This document shows positions 23,411 through 32,805 of a stretch of DNA of 64,000 nt, one piece after another (the first letter of the stretch is position 1; each line of letters opens with the position of its first letter). The translations under genes were made by a program, and so were the position numbers. Source of the stretch: Dipteronia dyeriana. Taxonomy: Eukaryota > Streptophyta > Magnoliopsida > Sapindales > Sapindaceae. The notes beneath the pieces were generated by a model that saw nothing but the letters and a program-made list of their open reading frames with translations, made no database searches and had not been told where the DNA came from. The stretch covers positions 13,720,098 through 13,784,097 of the forward strand of contig CM065297.1 of assembly GCA_032871835.1 (NCBI GenBank). Direction: 5' to 3'.

Positions 23411-24330
23411 CCGTCTGGCGGTGTTCGGATTTCTAAAATTTCTAAGTTTCTTGGTTCAGCTGTGCTCGGTTTAAGGAGATGTGCAACCGGAATAGTCTTT
23501 GGCCTGATTGTGGTTATTGTCGACGCTAGTTTGTATAATGCGTCTGTCTTTTCATTCTCCTCCCTGAGGATCTGGGCAATCTTATATTCTTTGAATTTCT
23601 AGAGGAGATGTTTTGCAATGTCACGGTAGGCTATCATGCCTTCATCCTTGGCTTGGTACTCGTCCAGGACTTGGTTGACAACTACCTATGAATCGCTGAA
23701 TATCTCGACCTCATCTGCCCCGAAGGCTATGCAGACTCTGAGTCCAGCTAGTATCGCCTCGTACTCGGCTTGAATGTTGGTTGCTTTGAAGTCAAACCTC
23801 ATGGCACATTCGACATCATCTTCTTCTGGAGTGCATACTACGATCCCTGCCCCGCTGCCATGAGTGTTTGAAGAGCCATCAACATATAGTTTCCATGTGA
23901 AATTTTTACCCAACATCTTTTTTGCTTCTAGGTTCAGCTCTGTGAACTCTGCTATAAAATTTGTCACTGATTGCCATTTTAGAGATGTCCTGGGGATGTA
24001 GTGGATATCAAATTCACTTAGCTCGATTGCCCATTTGGTTAATCTCCCTGAAATCTCTGGCTTCTGCAGAATCTACTTCAATGGGCAATCAGTGAGAACC
24101 TGAATTGTATGAGCCTGAAAGTATGGCATTAGCTTCCTCGCTGCTGAAACTAGTGCTAGGGCCATTTTTTCTGCCTGTGAATATCTGGTCTCGGCTGGTA
24201 GAAGTGCTTTGTTGGTATAGTATACTGGCTTTTGTACTCCATCTTCTATTCTGACTAAGACTGAGCTTACTGCTAGTTCTGTAATTGATAAGTACAGTTG
24301 GAGTGTCTCTCCCATCTAGGGTTTTGAAAG
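23411..24330 (-). pseudogene. E2 RNase H and second RNase H domains
   Basis: The first RNase H lies in 24073-24315 (LYLSITELAVSSVLVR, QKPVYYTNKALLPAETRYSQ, HTIQVLTDCPLK). The second, archaeal-type domain is in 23686-23967 (FTWKLYVDGSSNTHGSGAGI with the usual VDGSS, and NIQAEYEAILAGLRV). The two are separated by a stop at about 24071. The catalytic-region residues look better kept here than in E1, where VDG has become VDD. Confidence 0.85.
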
Positions 24331-25590
24331 GATGAGAGTCTGCCCTAGGTATTCTTTAATTTTTAAGAATGCGTGCTCGCACTCTTTATTCCATTCGAGT
24401 CATTTCCCTTTTCTAATTACTTTAAAAAATGGTGCACATCTGTCTGTGGCTTTTGAGATGAATCTTCCCAAGTAAGCTAAGCATCATGTTAGGCATTGTA
24501 CTTCTTTGAGTGTCCTCGGTGAAGTCATTTTCTACAGGGCCTAGATCTTCTCGGGGTTGACTTCGATTCCTCTTTGGTGAACTTGAAAACCTAGGAATCT
24601 TTCTGAAGGAACCCCGAATAAACACTTGTTCGGATTTAGCTTCATTTGGTATCTCTTCAAGACATCAAATGTTTCTCAAAGGTCTGAAGTGTGTTTGTCT
24701 GCCGTGATGCTCTTAGTTAACATGTCATCAATGTATACTTCCATGTTCCTTCCAATTTGTTGTGTGAAGATTCTGTTGACCAGCCTTTGATATGTTGCCC
24801 CTGCATTTTTTAGCCCGAAGGAAATTACTGTGTAACAGTATAAACCCTGATCAGTTGTGAACGCTGTTTTTTCTTAGTCTGTCTTGCTCATCCAGATTTG
24901 GTTATATCCCGAGTAGGCGTCCATGAAACTGAGCAACTCATGGCCTGATGTAGAGTCCACCAACTGATCTATCCTCATAAGTGGGAAACTATCTTTCGGC
25001 CATGCCTTGTTCAAATCTGTAAAATCTACGCACATCCTCCATTGTCCATTCTTCTTTTGGACGAGGACAACATTAGCTACCCATTGAGGGTAATTGACTT
25101 CTCTGATCGATCCTATAGCGAGTAGCTTCTCTACTTCCTGTTTGATTGCCTAACTTCTCTTAAGATTGAATGATCTTCTCTTTTGTATCACCGATTATAC
25201 ATTCGGGGTCTACCGTGAGATGGTGGGATATTATTCGAGCATCTATCCCGACCATGTCTTCATGACTCCAAGCGAACACATCCCTGTATTCTTTGAGTAG
25301 ATCAATGAGGCTTTTTTTGACTCTTCTTTATAGGTTGGCCCTGATCTTGATCTTTTTGTCTGGTTCATCTTCTTTCAAGATGATTTCTTCGACCGGTTTA
25401 GTTTTGGATTCATTCGGCTCTTCCCTTGGATTGAATTAAAAGGATAGTGGCTCTGTGTTCTGACTCGACTGTGTTACTGTGCAAACCTGCTCATCATTCT
25501 TGTCTTTGCATACTGACAGGTTAGCTCTTCGGGCTATCTCTTGGGATCCCTTGACTACTTCGACCCCCTGTTCGGTGGGGAACTTGATCA
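24331..25590 (-). pseudogene. E2 reverse transcriptase domain
   Basis: The catalytic motif VYIDDML is at about 24721-24741 on the minus strand. Upstream in its own sense lie the complement of the WRMCVDFTDLN region (about 25020-25060) and of the PQWVAN motif (about 25070-25090). Frames are short because of scattered stops, so only pieces such as 24422-24625 remain open. Confidence 0.82.
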
Positions 25591-26025
25591 TTAAGGCATA
25601 TGTGGTTGTTACGGCCTTAGTTTTATTTAGGAATGGTCGTCACAATAATGCATTATATGGCCAATTGTCCAAGTCTACCACCACGAAGTCGAGCAATACA
25701 GTTCTTTGGCAATGTGCCACTCCAATCTTAACGAGTAGCTTTACGGTCCCGAGTGGCCTGACCTCGACTCCTCCAAATCCTCTGAGTGGGGTATAGAAGG
25801 GCTGTAGATCCTTTCGGTCCAACCTGAGTCGATCCTAGACGGCTACATTAAGAATGTCTGTCGAGCTTCCATTGCCTATTAAGATCCTCTTAACTTCCCA
25901 GTGACTAATCCGGGCACTTATGACCAGAACGTCATTTGGCCGAACATCGACGCCATGTAAGTCTGCTTCCGTGAATGTTATTGGGTCCCATCCTTCTTTT
26001 ACCCTTTTCGGGTCTGGCTCCACCG
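25591..26025 (-). pseudogene. E2 aspartic protease domain
   Basis: The 26023-25835 frame encodes ISHWEVKRILIGNGSSTDIL. The catalytic Asp position reads Gly (IGNGSS against VDNGSS in E1), so this copy would be inactive even without breaks. The 25822-25640 frame follows with PFYTPLRGFGGVEVRPLGTV and DLDNWPYNALL, with a stop between them at about 25833. Confidence 0.85.
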
Positions 26026-26129
26026 AGTTTACGTCAAAGCTATGTCTTGCTTCTACTGATTTCCTGATTTACTGTGTTCGCTCTCGGTTACTTCTCCCAG
26101 TGGATGGTCCTCTAAAGATCGTATGTATT

Positions 26130-27693
26130 ACTTGATTGGCCTCTGAACTAGCCCTTTGATTTCGACCAGAGCTGTGTTCGGCCCTGATTCTTTCTTTGCT
26201 TCTGATTTCTCATCCCTTTTCAAGATCACATCCTGTAGATGTCCGTCCCGAATTAGGGTTTTTATGTAATCTCCGAGCTGGTAACACTTGGAAGTCTCAT
26301 GACCGGTTTCCTTATGGAACCTGCATTATTTGGTTGTATCTCACCGAGCAAAATGAGATTATCGGTGTGGCTCTTGTACCATATTATTTTCTTCAAGAAT
26401 GACCAGGATTTCCTCATGTTTTTTCTAAAGAGGGGTGTAGTTGGTGTATCTGCATCGGTATTTCTCTGTATGTTCGGTATTACTCCCATTTCCCCCATCC
26501 TTGCTTTTTTCTTTGCTATTTTCTTTTTGCTTTCCCTTTTTGTTCTGCACTTTGGACTCAGAGTCCTTTTGTTCGGGTTTTCATCCATGCATGTAGCATC
26601 CTCCAGTGGCTAACTCTTCTTCTTCGGCTAATGCATAACCTTCTGTCATGTCCATCTTATCTGCATATCTGGTCAGACAGGCTCTTCTTAAATCGAACGA
26701 TAGTCGTCCATTCTGCAAGTTGTTGATGAATGCAGCAATTATTGCTTCATCATTTGCACTGCCAATTTCTGATACTGGTTGGCCGAATCTCCCCAGGTAT
26801 TTCTTCAGTGACTCATCTTTCCCTTGTTTTATTTGAGAAAGGTAAGCCACTGACTTTTTCCTATGAACATTGCTCAGAAATTGCCTTGAGAAGCTCATAC
26901 TCAGTTCACTGAAACTTCTGATGCTTGTTGGGGGCAATCTTCCAAACCATCTTGAACCCGTGTCTTCTAGAGTTTGTGGAAAATTGAGACACGGCAAGGG
27001 ATCACTGTGGGCATATTGAGCCATGGCACTTTTGTAACGTCTGACGTGCTCCTTAGGGTCTATGTCTTTCTTGAACTGCTCCACGTGCAGCATCCTAAAC
27101 CTTTCTAGGAATAGGGTACGCAAGATTTCCCTAGTGAAAGGGCTGTCAGAATCATCGTCAGATAAATCGTTGTACCCATAATGTCTGGCCAGTACGTCCA
27201 TTTGACGCCTATTGTTATTGATTTCTCGAGTTAGGCTCTGGATTACGATATCTCTGTCTCCCACCGGACTTTCTCGATGGTTGAACCGCTAGGTGATTGT
27301 CATTCCTCTTTCTGGCTCTTAACTTTGATGTCGAGTTTCTCATATGATTCCGTTATGACGCTTGCGATAGTGCCGATCGTTATCTTCTGATGACGACTGA
27401 TCCCTGTGCCGGTCATGTGTGCGGTGTCTAGCACAGGCTGTCTGATCCTGGTTCTTCTTCTGACGTGGTCGTTCCTCTTCAGGTGTTTCACATCCAGCCT
27501 GATTGATTGGAGTAGGGTTCCTTCCGACTTCTGGTGTATTTATTTCTGGCCGTACTACAACCGAACGAAGCCTCGCATGTGGTATGTTAGAAGTTTGTGC
27601 TTCTGTAGCCAGTAGATTAACTCCTTCCTTTGCTGCATCTGTCACCAATTGTTGCAATGCCTTTCGGAAGCGTACCAACCCCTTTAGATAAAC
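26130..27693 (-). pseudogene. E2 gag
   Basis: The best preserved gag of this family here. An N-terminal basic region (27340-27699, ending HYRKRHNGII) is followed by an open 227-residue frame (27264-26581) with DSPFTREILRTLFLERFRML, DIDPKEHVRRYKSAM, LEDTGSRWFGRLPPTSIRSF and LSFDLRRACLTRYADKMDMT. After a stop, a CRFHKETGHETSKCYQL zinc-knuckle-like motif lies near 26285-26335. At its start, gag sequence is fused to E3 LTR sequence, so the initiating region is unreliable. Confidence 0.85.
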
Positions 27694-27813
27694 ATTCATT
27701 TTTATCTAAGAATGTTAGGTATCAAAAGTACCAACCCCGACCACCACCTCCGTGGTAGTGGTCTCGAGGGTGTTAGTCGGAATTTCTCATATTGAGCAAA
27801 TTTCTCGTTAACA
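27694..27813 (+). mobile_element. E3 5' LTR, resumed 3' part
   Basis: ACATTCATTTTTATCTAAGA and the following block to CTCGTTAACA match 31297-31416 of the 3' LTR. Shared AAACATTC around the join gives possible microhomology with E2 gag. Confidence 0.88.
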
Positions 27814-27840
27814 CTTTCTAGCACCGTCTGTGAGAAACTC
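27814..27840 (+). other. Candidate primer binding site of E3
   Basis: Just after the LTR comes CTTTCTAGCACCGTCTGTGAG. It resembles the GGCGCCGTCTGTGGG-type primer site often seen after Tat LTRs, with CpG decay. The identification relies on remembered family pattern. Confidence 0.45.
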
Positions 27841-27879
27841 TCACACCACCATCTTTATATTCACAAGTTTATTGTTCTA

Positions 27880-29830
27880 CAGGAGTCATGAGGCTTCGCT
27901 CCTCTCAAGGACAGCCAGGCGTATCGGGACAACCTTCTACTGCGTCGACACTAAAAGTCCAGAAGAAAATGAGAAAATCCGAGCTTCAAAGCTAGGTTCC
28001 AGACCAGCCAGCCACTGTGCGGGCTTTGGATTCCCCTATGGGAAACCAGGTCGAGCTTCACCAACAAGCGGCAGCCTTCATGAAAAACGTCCGCCTTCGA
28101 CTGCTCGCTGAGGGTATTACTATCCAGCAAGCAAACCTCTGCAATCGAGGGGAGTTAAACAGGCCCAGGGCTAAGCAACCCGCTTTTGATCACCTGGGAC
28201 CTACCCTTCCGAAACCAGCTCGTAATAGAACTGGACTCCCACCCTCAATCCAGGATATGTTAGGGCCTATGCCCCTGTTCCCGAAGTGATGCCACGCTAC
28301 CAACCCAGGCAAGTCAAGTTCTCGGCAGACATCCATCCCCGAGAGCGGGGAGAGTTTCTCCACCCAATGACTTCAATGAGGGAAGCTCGAGTTAGGGAGG
28401 AAAAAAGTCAGCAAAGCCCCCAGGCAGACCCCTCCCCCCCCCCCCCCCCCCCCCCCCCCTCGAAAGAAGAAACCGGGTAGAGGTCACCAGTTCATCAGAA
28501 GGATCCGATAGTGAAGAGACTGAGATCAACTAAAGGAAACCCGAGAGAGCAAACGCCTGAGAGACCAGTTGGCAGAGCTTTAAAAGGAGGTCCAACTGAT
28601 GAAGAAAGGGAAGTACAATGAGGACAAGAAGGATTCTATAAGTGAGATGAATGCTCCTTTCACTAGGAGGATTAGGGAGGCGGAGCTCCCGCCTAAATTC
28701 AAAATGCCAACTGACAAATTCTCAAGGACTGAGGATCCCTTGAGCCACTTAGAGAACTTTGTTCAATAGATAGAGGTCTAGAACACGACCAGTGCCGCTA
28801 TGTGTCGAATGTTTCTCACTACCCTCACGGATTACGCTAAGACCTGGTTTAGAAAGCTACATACCGGTAGTGTGGATTCCTTCACCAGGCTATCGACTGA
28901 TTTCAACTCACAATTCTAGGGAGTTAAGCCTCGATTGAAGAACCCAATCCATCTACATTACGTGATCCAGGAGAGAGGGGAAACCCTCCGGGCTTATATC
29001 AAGCGTTTTCATAAGGAAGTCATCCAAATGGGAGTCTTCACTGAGAAAGAAACCCTCGCCAACTTCAGAAGAAACCTATGGGCAGGCAAGCTCTTCCGAT
29101 CTTTTGCCAAGAGACCTCTAGAGACCTACCAAGAAGCCTAAGATCAGGCTCTGGAGCAAATTGAGGTCGACAAACAACTCAAGGTCAAGATGGAACATAA
29201 AGACATGAGAGCAGTAAAACGATAAAAGAAGGAAGCTCTCAAACATGAGCAAGCTCAGAAAAGCCAGAACAAACCCCCTAATAGGTCGACATATCACTTT
29301 CCCATTTCTCAACCCAGATCGGAAAGATATCCAGAAAATAAACTCCTCCGCAAGCTTCACCTCCTCCCAGGACAGTGGCCCCAATAGCTCGAGATGAGAG
29401 GGGGTATGATCAATACAGCCCCTTAAATGTATCCCGTGAAACAATCTATCTTGCCATTCGGGACAAGGGTTTGCTGCAGAAGCCCGCTCCCATGAAAGCC
29501 GCGGTCGATAAGAGAAATCGCTACAAATATTATGACTTTCACGAGGACATGGGGCACAACACTTCAGAGTGCTACAACCTGCGGAATCAGATCGAGGCTT
29601 TGGTAAGAGGAGGATGTCTAGTTGAATTCTTACAGCAAGTCAGGGAGAACATTCAGACTGGAAGGGAAGTGCAAGCTGAGATCTGTGAGCACGCTGAGAA
29701 GAGAAAGGGGGAGCAGACGGACCTGATGCAACAAATCTGGATAATACATACCATTAGCGGAGGGCCTACTCTGACTAGCACCTCCAATAATTCCAGAAAA
29801 AAACATGCAAGGAAGGTCCCTCGTATATGA
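27880..29830 (+). pseudogene. E3 gag (retrotransposon gag domain and zinc knuckle)
   Basis: Pieces in order: an N-terminal segment with NVRLRLLAEGITIQQANLC (28017-28289); a proline run encoded by a poly-C tract; the retrotransposon gag domain at about 28640-29150 (EMNAPFTRRIREAELPPKFK, MCRMFLTTLTDYAKTWFRKL, RLKNPIHLHYVIQERGETLR, KETLANFRRNLWAG); then YDFHEDMGHNTSECYNLRN (about 29530-29585), a Cys/His knuckle equivalent. Stops at about 28482, 28769, 28917 and 29140 and frame changes are present. No pol follows; the 3' LTR begins 350 bp after the gag end. Related to E1/E2 gag only at the lineage level. Confidence 0.85.
28434..28459 (+). repeat. 26-bp poly-C run
   Basis: An unbroken run of 26 C, within a proline-coding part of E3 gag. 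Adjacent bases CCCCT extend the C-rich tract to the left. The opposite strand is a 26-G run. Confidence 0.95.
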
Positions 29831-30183
29831 AAGACAGTGGTGAGGTTAGAAAAGATAACGAGAGAGAGGAAGTATGGAAATTTGAAAGTGGAAGGATGCG
29901 TGAAGAAGAGGCAGTGAGTTTGAGTTTAAATAGAGATTAGGGTTATAATGACATCGGCGACATCCTCAGGAAGATCGCCTCGAGCAGCGAAGAGGGTCGT
30001 AATGCAGCCGGTTTTTTCGAGGAGCACACCAGTCCAAGTTTGGCACGTCACCTGAACAGTTAATAAGAAGATTTTATTCGAAGATTCCCCGTAATTGCTT
30101 TGTAACGGAAAATTTCCCAAATAAAGAGAGAATCTGACTCCAACCCTAACTCTACCTCCAGTGTTCAAGTCAGAGGTGACTTC
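29831..30183 (+). other. E3 untranslated region between gag and 3' LTR
   Basis: About 350 bp, purine-rich at its start, with no supported ORF. The minus frame 29926-30486 runs into the LTR and has no known motif. Confidence 0.6.
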
Positions 30184-31416
30184 TGTTAATAGTAAAATTT
30201 GGTTAGGGATCAAAGAGAAATTTTTCACTCTCCTAGCCCAAATCAAAACCCAAATTTGATATTCATGAGACCCCGGACAGACCATAAAGCTACCCCACCA
30301 GAGAAGGGAAAGATCGATGGGCTTCAGAACTATCAGGGATGAATCTGGGCACGACAAGGTCGAGCCCAAACGTGAGCACTGGAATCTGGGCTTCTCAAGG
30401 CCACCTACCCAGGTGCCTCGGTTCCTAAGGTCGGTTTCCAAAACCACCCATGAAAGCAAGAGAAGATCGTCGAGCTTAGGAAGCATTCGAAGTGAAGCCC
30501 GACAAAAACAAAAGTGAGCCCTTTCCAGACCAAGGCTTCCCGAGGCCAGGTTTGACTCGTAGCCTAAGACAGAAGCTCACCAACCTCTCTAGAAGCCCGA
30601 TGTCCCTGTTGGGCATGAGAGAAGAATCTCACCTAAATCTACAATACCCCTACTACCTCCCAGAAATGTCTACAGAGACATCTCAAGCTCCAAAGGGTCG
30701 AGGAAAGTTTATCCCAAGCTTCTAATAACAAAACCGAAACGTGGATCTACCTCGCTCTATGAGACAACAGGTAGCTAGCTCGGTGACCTCCATGAAAAAT
30801 CATGGCGTAAGAACATACAGGATCATATCTATGTGATATCCAACATTAATTCCGCATACGTGTGAGTCAAGAGTTAGATTCCTAAAAGGAAACAAACTTA
30901 TCTTCGTCAATAATATCATCGTTTTCGCTTTTTACTCGGGGTCAACAACTTTTAAAAAAAAGATCTCGCCCGATAATGAGGGAACAGATTCATAGGATCG
31001 TGGCGGGATATCAGTGAATTCAAACTTATTTGGACCGAATATAAATAGGGTCAAGCATGATATAAAAAAGGGGAAGGAGGGGAGAGATCAACAAACAGGA
31101 AGAGAAGGGGGGCAAAATTTTGTGAACAGAACACGGCCACCGTAATATCCACTATTCGACTAGCAAAAAGTTACCACATTCCTACGTTCTAGAAAGACTG
31201 TGAGCATATGAGAGAGAGAATCCTGTATATCACAAATAATCAATAATAAAGCCTCCACTTGATAATAAAGCCTCCACTTTCTAGTGTTATACAAACATTC
31301 ATTTTTATCTAAGAAGGTTATGTATCAAAAGTACCGACCCCGACCACCACCTCCGTGGTAGTGGTCTCGAAGGTGTTAGTCGAAATTTCTCATATTGAAC
31401 AAATTTCCTGTTAACA
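30184..31416 (+). mobile_element. E3 3' LTR (1,233 bp, complete)
   Basis: TGTTAATAG...CCTGTTAACA, followed by the ATAAT target duplication. It provides the full LTR against which the 5' LTR gap (equivalent of 30903-31290) is seen. A TATA box lies at 31040-31049. Confidence 0.9.
31040..31049 (+). promoter_or_regulatory. TATA box in E3 LTR
   Basis: TATAAATAGG upstream of a purine-rich leader (AAAAAAGGGGAAGGAGGGG-like), a typical plant LTR core promoter. Confidence 0.55.
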
Positions 31417-31647
31417 ATAATAATAATAATAATAATTACAAGAAAATTTAAAAATCAAATAAAAATAATTGATGGGTATGGAGATTCAGGATCTCCACTG
31501 TTCATTTCAAAAGACGAAAGAGTGATCAGATTTTGATTCACCATCCAATCTAGATCTACACTGGAGATGACAAAAATCCTCAACCTACCCCAAACCGGTG
31601 AGTTAGGGATTTATGGATCAAAAATAATATTACCATTATTATTTGTT

Positions 31648-31649
31648 TA

Positions 31650-31724
<75 letters not shown>
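31648..31724. repeat. (ATT)n microsatellite
   Basis: About 25 ATT units in the right foldback arm, the inverted counterpart of the AAT run at 15951-16034. Confidence 0.95.
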
Positions 31725-31727
<3 letters not shown>

Positions 31728-32460
31728 TGTTGTTGTTGTTATTTTACTATTATTATTATTTAATATTTTTGACATTATTAGTACTCTTCTTGTTATTATA
31801 AATAAACAAATGATATTTAGGGATATTTAAATAAAAAAGTTAATTTAAAAGATAATTCCTCTTAAATAATTTAAATATTCATCCGGATTTTATATTAGGG
31901 ATATTAAATAAAAAATAAAAATATTTCAGAATTTTATTATCATTTAACCATTATTTCAATTCTACATTTTAAAATTTGATTTTTAAAATTTGGTCAGAGG
32001 AGTATTTAAATCATATTATTATATTTTTTTCATTTTAATATGATTATGTATACAATACGGGGAACTTAATGTAAATTGTCATAATAGAAAAACAGATGAC
32101 AATACAATTCTGTCCCCTATTATCAGTTTATCAAAGTTAAGTGAGGTTTAATAATAAAAAAATATATATGATAAGGTGTAAGTTTAGGTGTAAATTTAGG
32201 TATAGTTAAGGGATACGAGTGTCGATCAGCCAAAACATTATTAGTGAAGTTAGAAAATTTGATATTTCCAAAAAAAAAAAAAAAAAAGTGATTACAAAAA
32301 TGAAAATAAGTCCAATAAATTATATCTTCTCTCCTGAATTAAAATACTCGCAACTCACCGTCACCGGTCACCACCGGTTCACAACTTATCTTATACCACC
32401 GTATTTTTTAATTTCTACTAACATTTTTAAAATATAACTTTTATTTTATTTAATACATAA

Positions 32461-32569
32461 TTTCGCGCTTAAAAAAAAAGAAAGATTATTTCGCGGCGAG
32501 GAAGTTGATTCAAGTCTTCCATCTTAAAAAAAAAAAAAGATTCAAGTCCACGCGCTACTGCGCCACGTG
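32461..32569 (+). promoter_or_regulatory. Promoter motifs upstream of the SYP71-like gene
   Basis: TTTCGCGC at 32461-32468 fits the plant E2F consensus. GCCACGTGTCC with core CACGTG at 32564-32569 fits a G-box/ABA-responsive element, 240 bp before the start codon. Motif match only. No convincing TATA box was seen, as is common for housekeeping genes. The promoter begins directly after the foldback element (32230). Confidence 0.35.
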
Positions 32570-32805
32570 TCCAGTGAAAAGAATTGTTTGTGCCTCCTCA
32601 GAGTCTCAGACATCCCGTAGCCTGTAGGTTACTCTTAACCGGCATTGGTTACTCAGCAACAAGCCAACAACGGCAAAAAGAGACTGTAAACTGTAACTTC
32701 AAAAAATTGAACCAAAAATTTCTCTTTTTCTTTCTTCCTCTTCTAAATTGGAGCAATTTTCGTACTGTTATACAGCGAATTGAAGGAAGAAAAAAAAGCT
32801 AGAAA

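Larger units (their letters stand above)
16854..27693 (-). mobile_element. E2: Tat-lineage gypsy element, minus strand, lacking its 5' LTR
   Basis: A mirror image of E1: 3' LTR at 16854-17749, antisense ORF on the plus strand (18245-21207), tandem repeats, then integrase, RNases H, RT, protease and gag reading leftwards. Gag runs straight into E3 LTR sequence at about 27690-27694, so the 5' LTR of E2 and about 390 bp of the host E3 LTR (equivalent of 30903-31290) are missing. Protein sequences are close to those of E1, so both belong to one family. Confidence 0.9.
16153..31416 (+). mobile_element. E3: gag-only Ty3/gypsy element, interrupted by E2
   Basis: The LTRs start T(G)TTAATAGTAAAATTTGG and end GTTAACA. 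The 5' LTR is split (16153-16853 plus about 27694-27813), the internal region is 27814-30183 and the 3' LTR is 30184-31416. A perfect 5-bp target duplication ATAAT lies at 16148-16152 and 31417-31421, in an AAT repeat inside the foldback element. The internal region has gag but no protease, RT or integrase, so E3 is non-autonomous. Confidence 0.88.
15471..32230. mobile_element. Foldback/long-TIR DNA transposon, split by nested retrotransposons
   Basis: About 550-600 bp on the left (15471-16080) returns as an inverted, diverged copy on the right (about 31640-32230). Paired landmarks include AACTATGTCTAAATTTGCACC with AACTATACCTAAATTTACACC, and AAAATATAATAATAT, GACCAAATTTTAAAAAT, ATAAAATCCAGATGCATATTTAAATTATTT with ATAAAATCCGGATGAATATTTAAATTATTT. 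The arms also contain matching AAT and ATT microsatellites. Without the insert the element was about 1.5 kb. The termini resemble the foldback at 62.7-64 kb. It is Mutator-like in style; the target duplication was not identified. Confidence 0.8.

Noticed and set aside
29926..30486. 186-residue minus-strand ORF
   Set aside because: It spans the E3 internal/LTR border and shows no domain; chance frame.
31567..31830. Poly-Ile ORF
   Set aside because: Product of the ATT microsatellite in the inverted arm.
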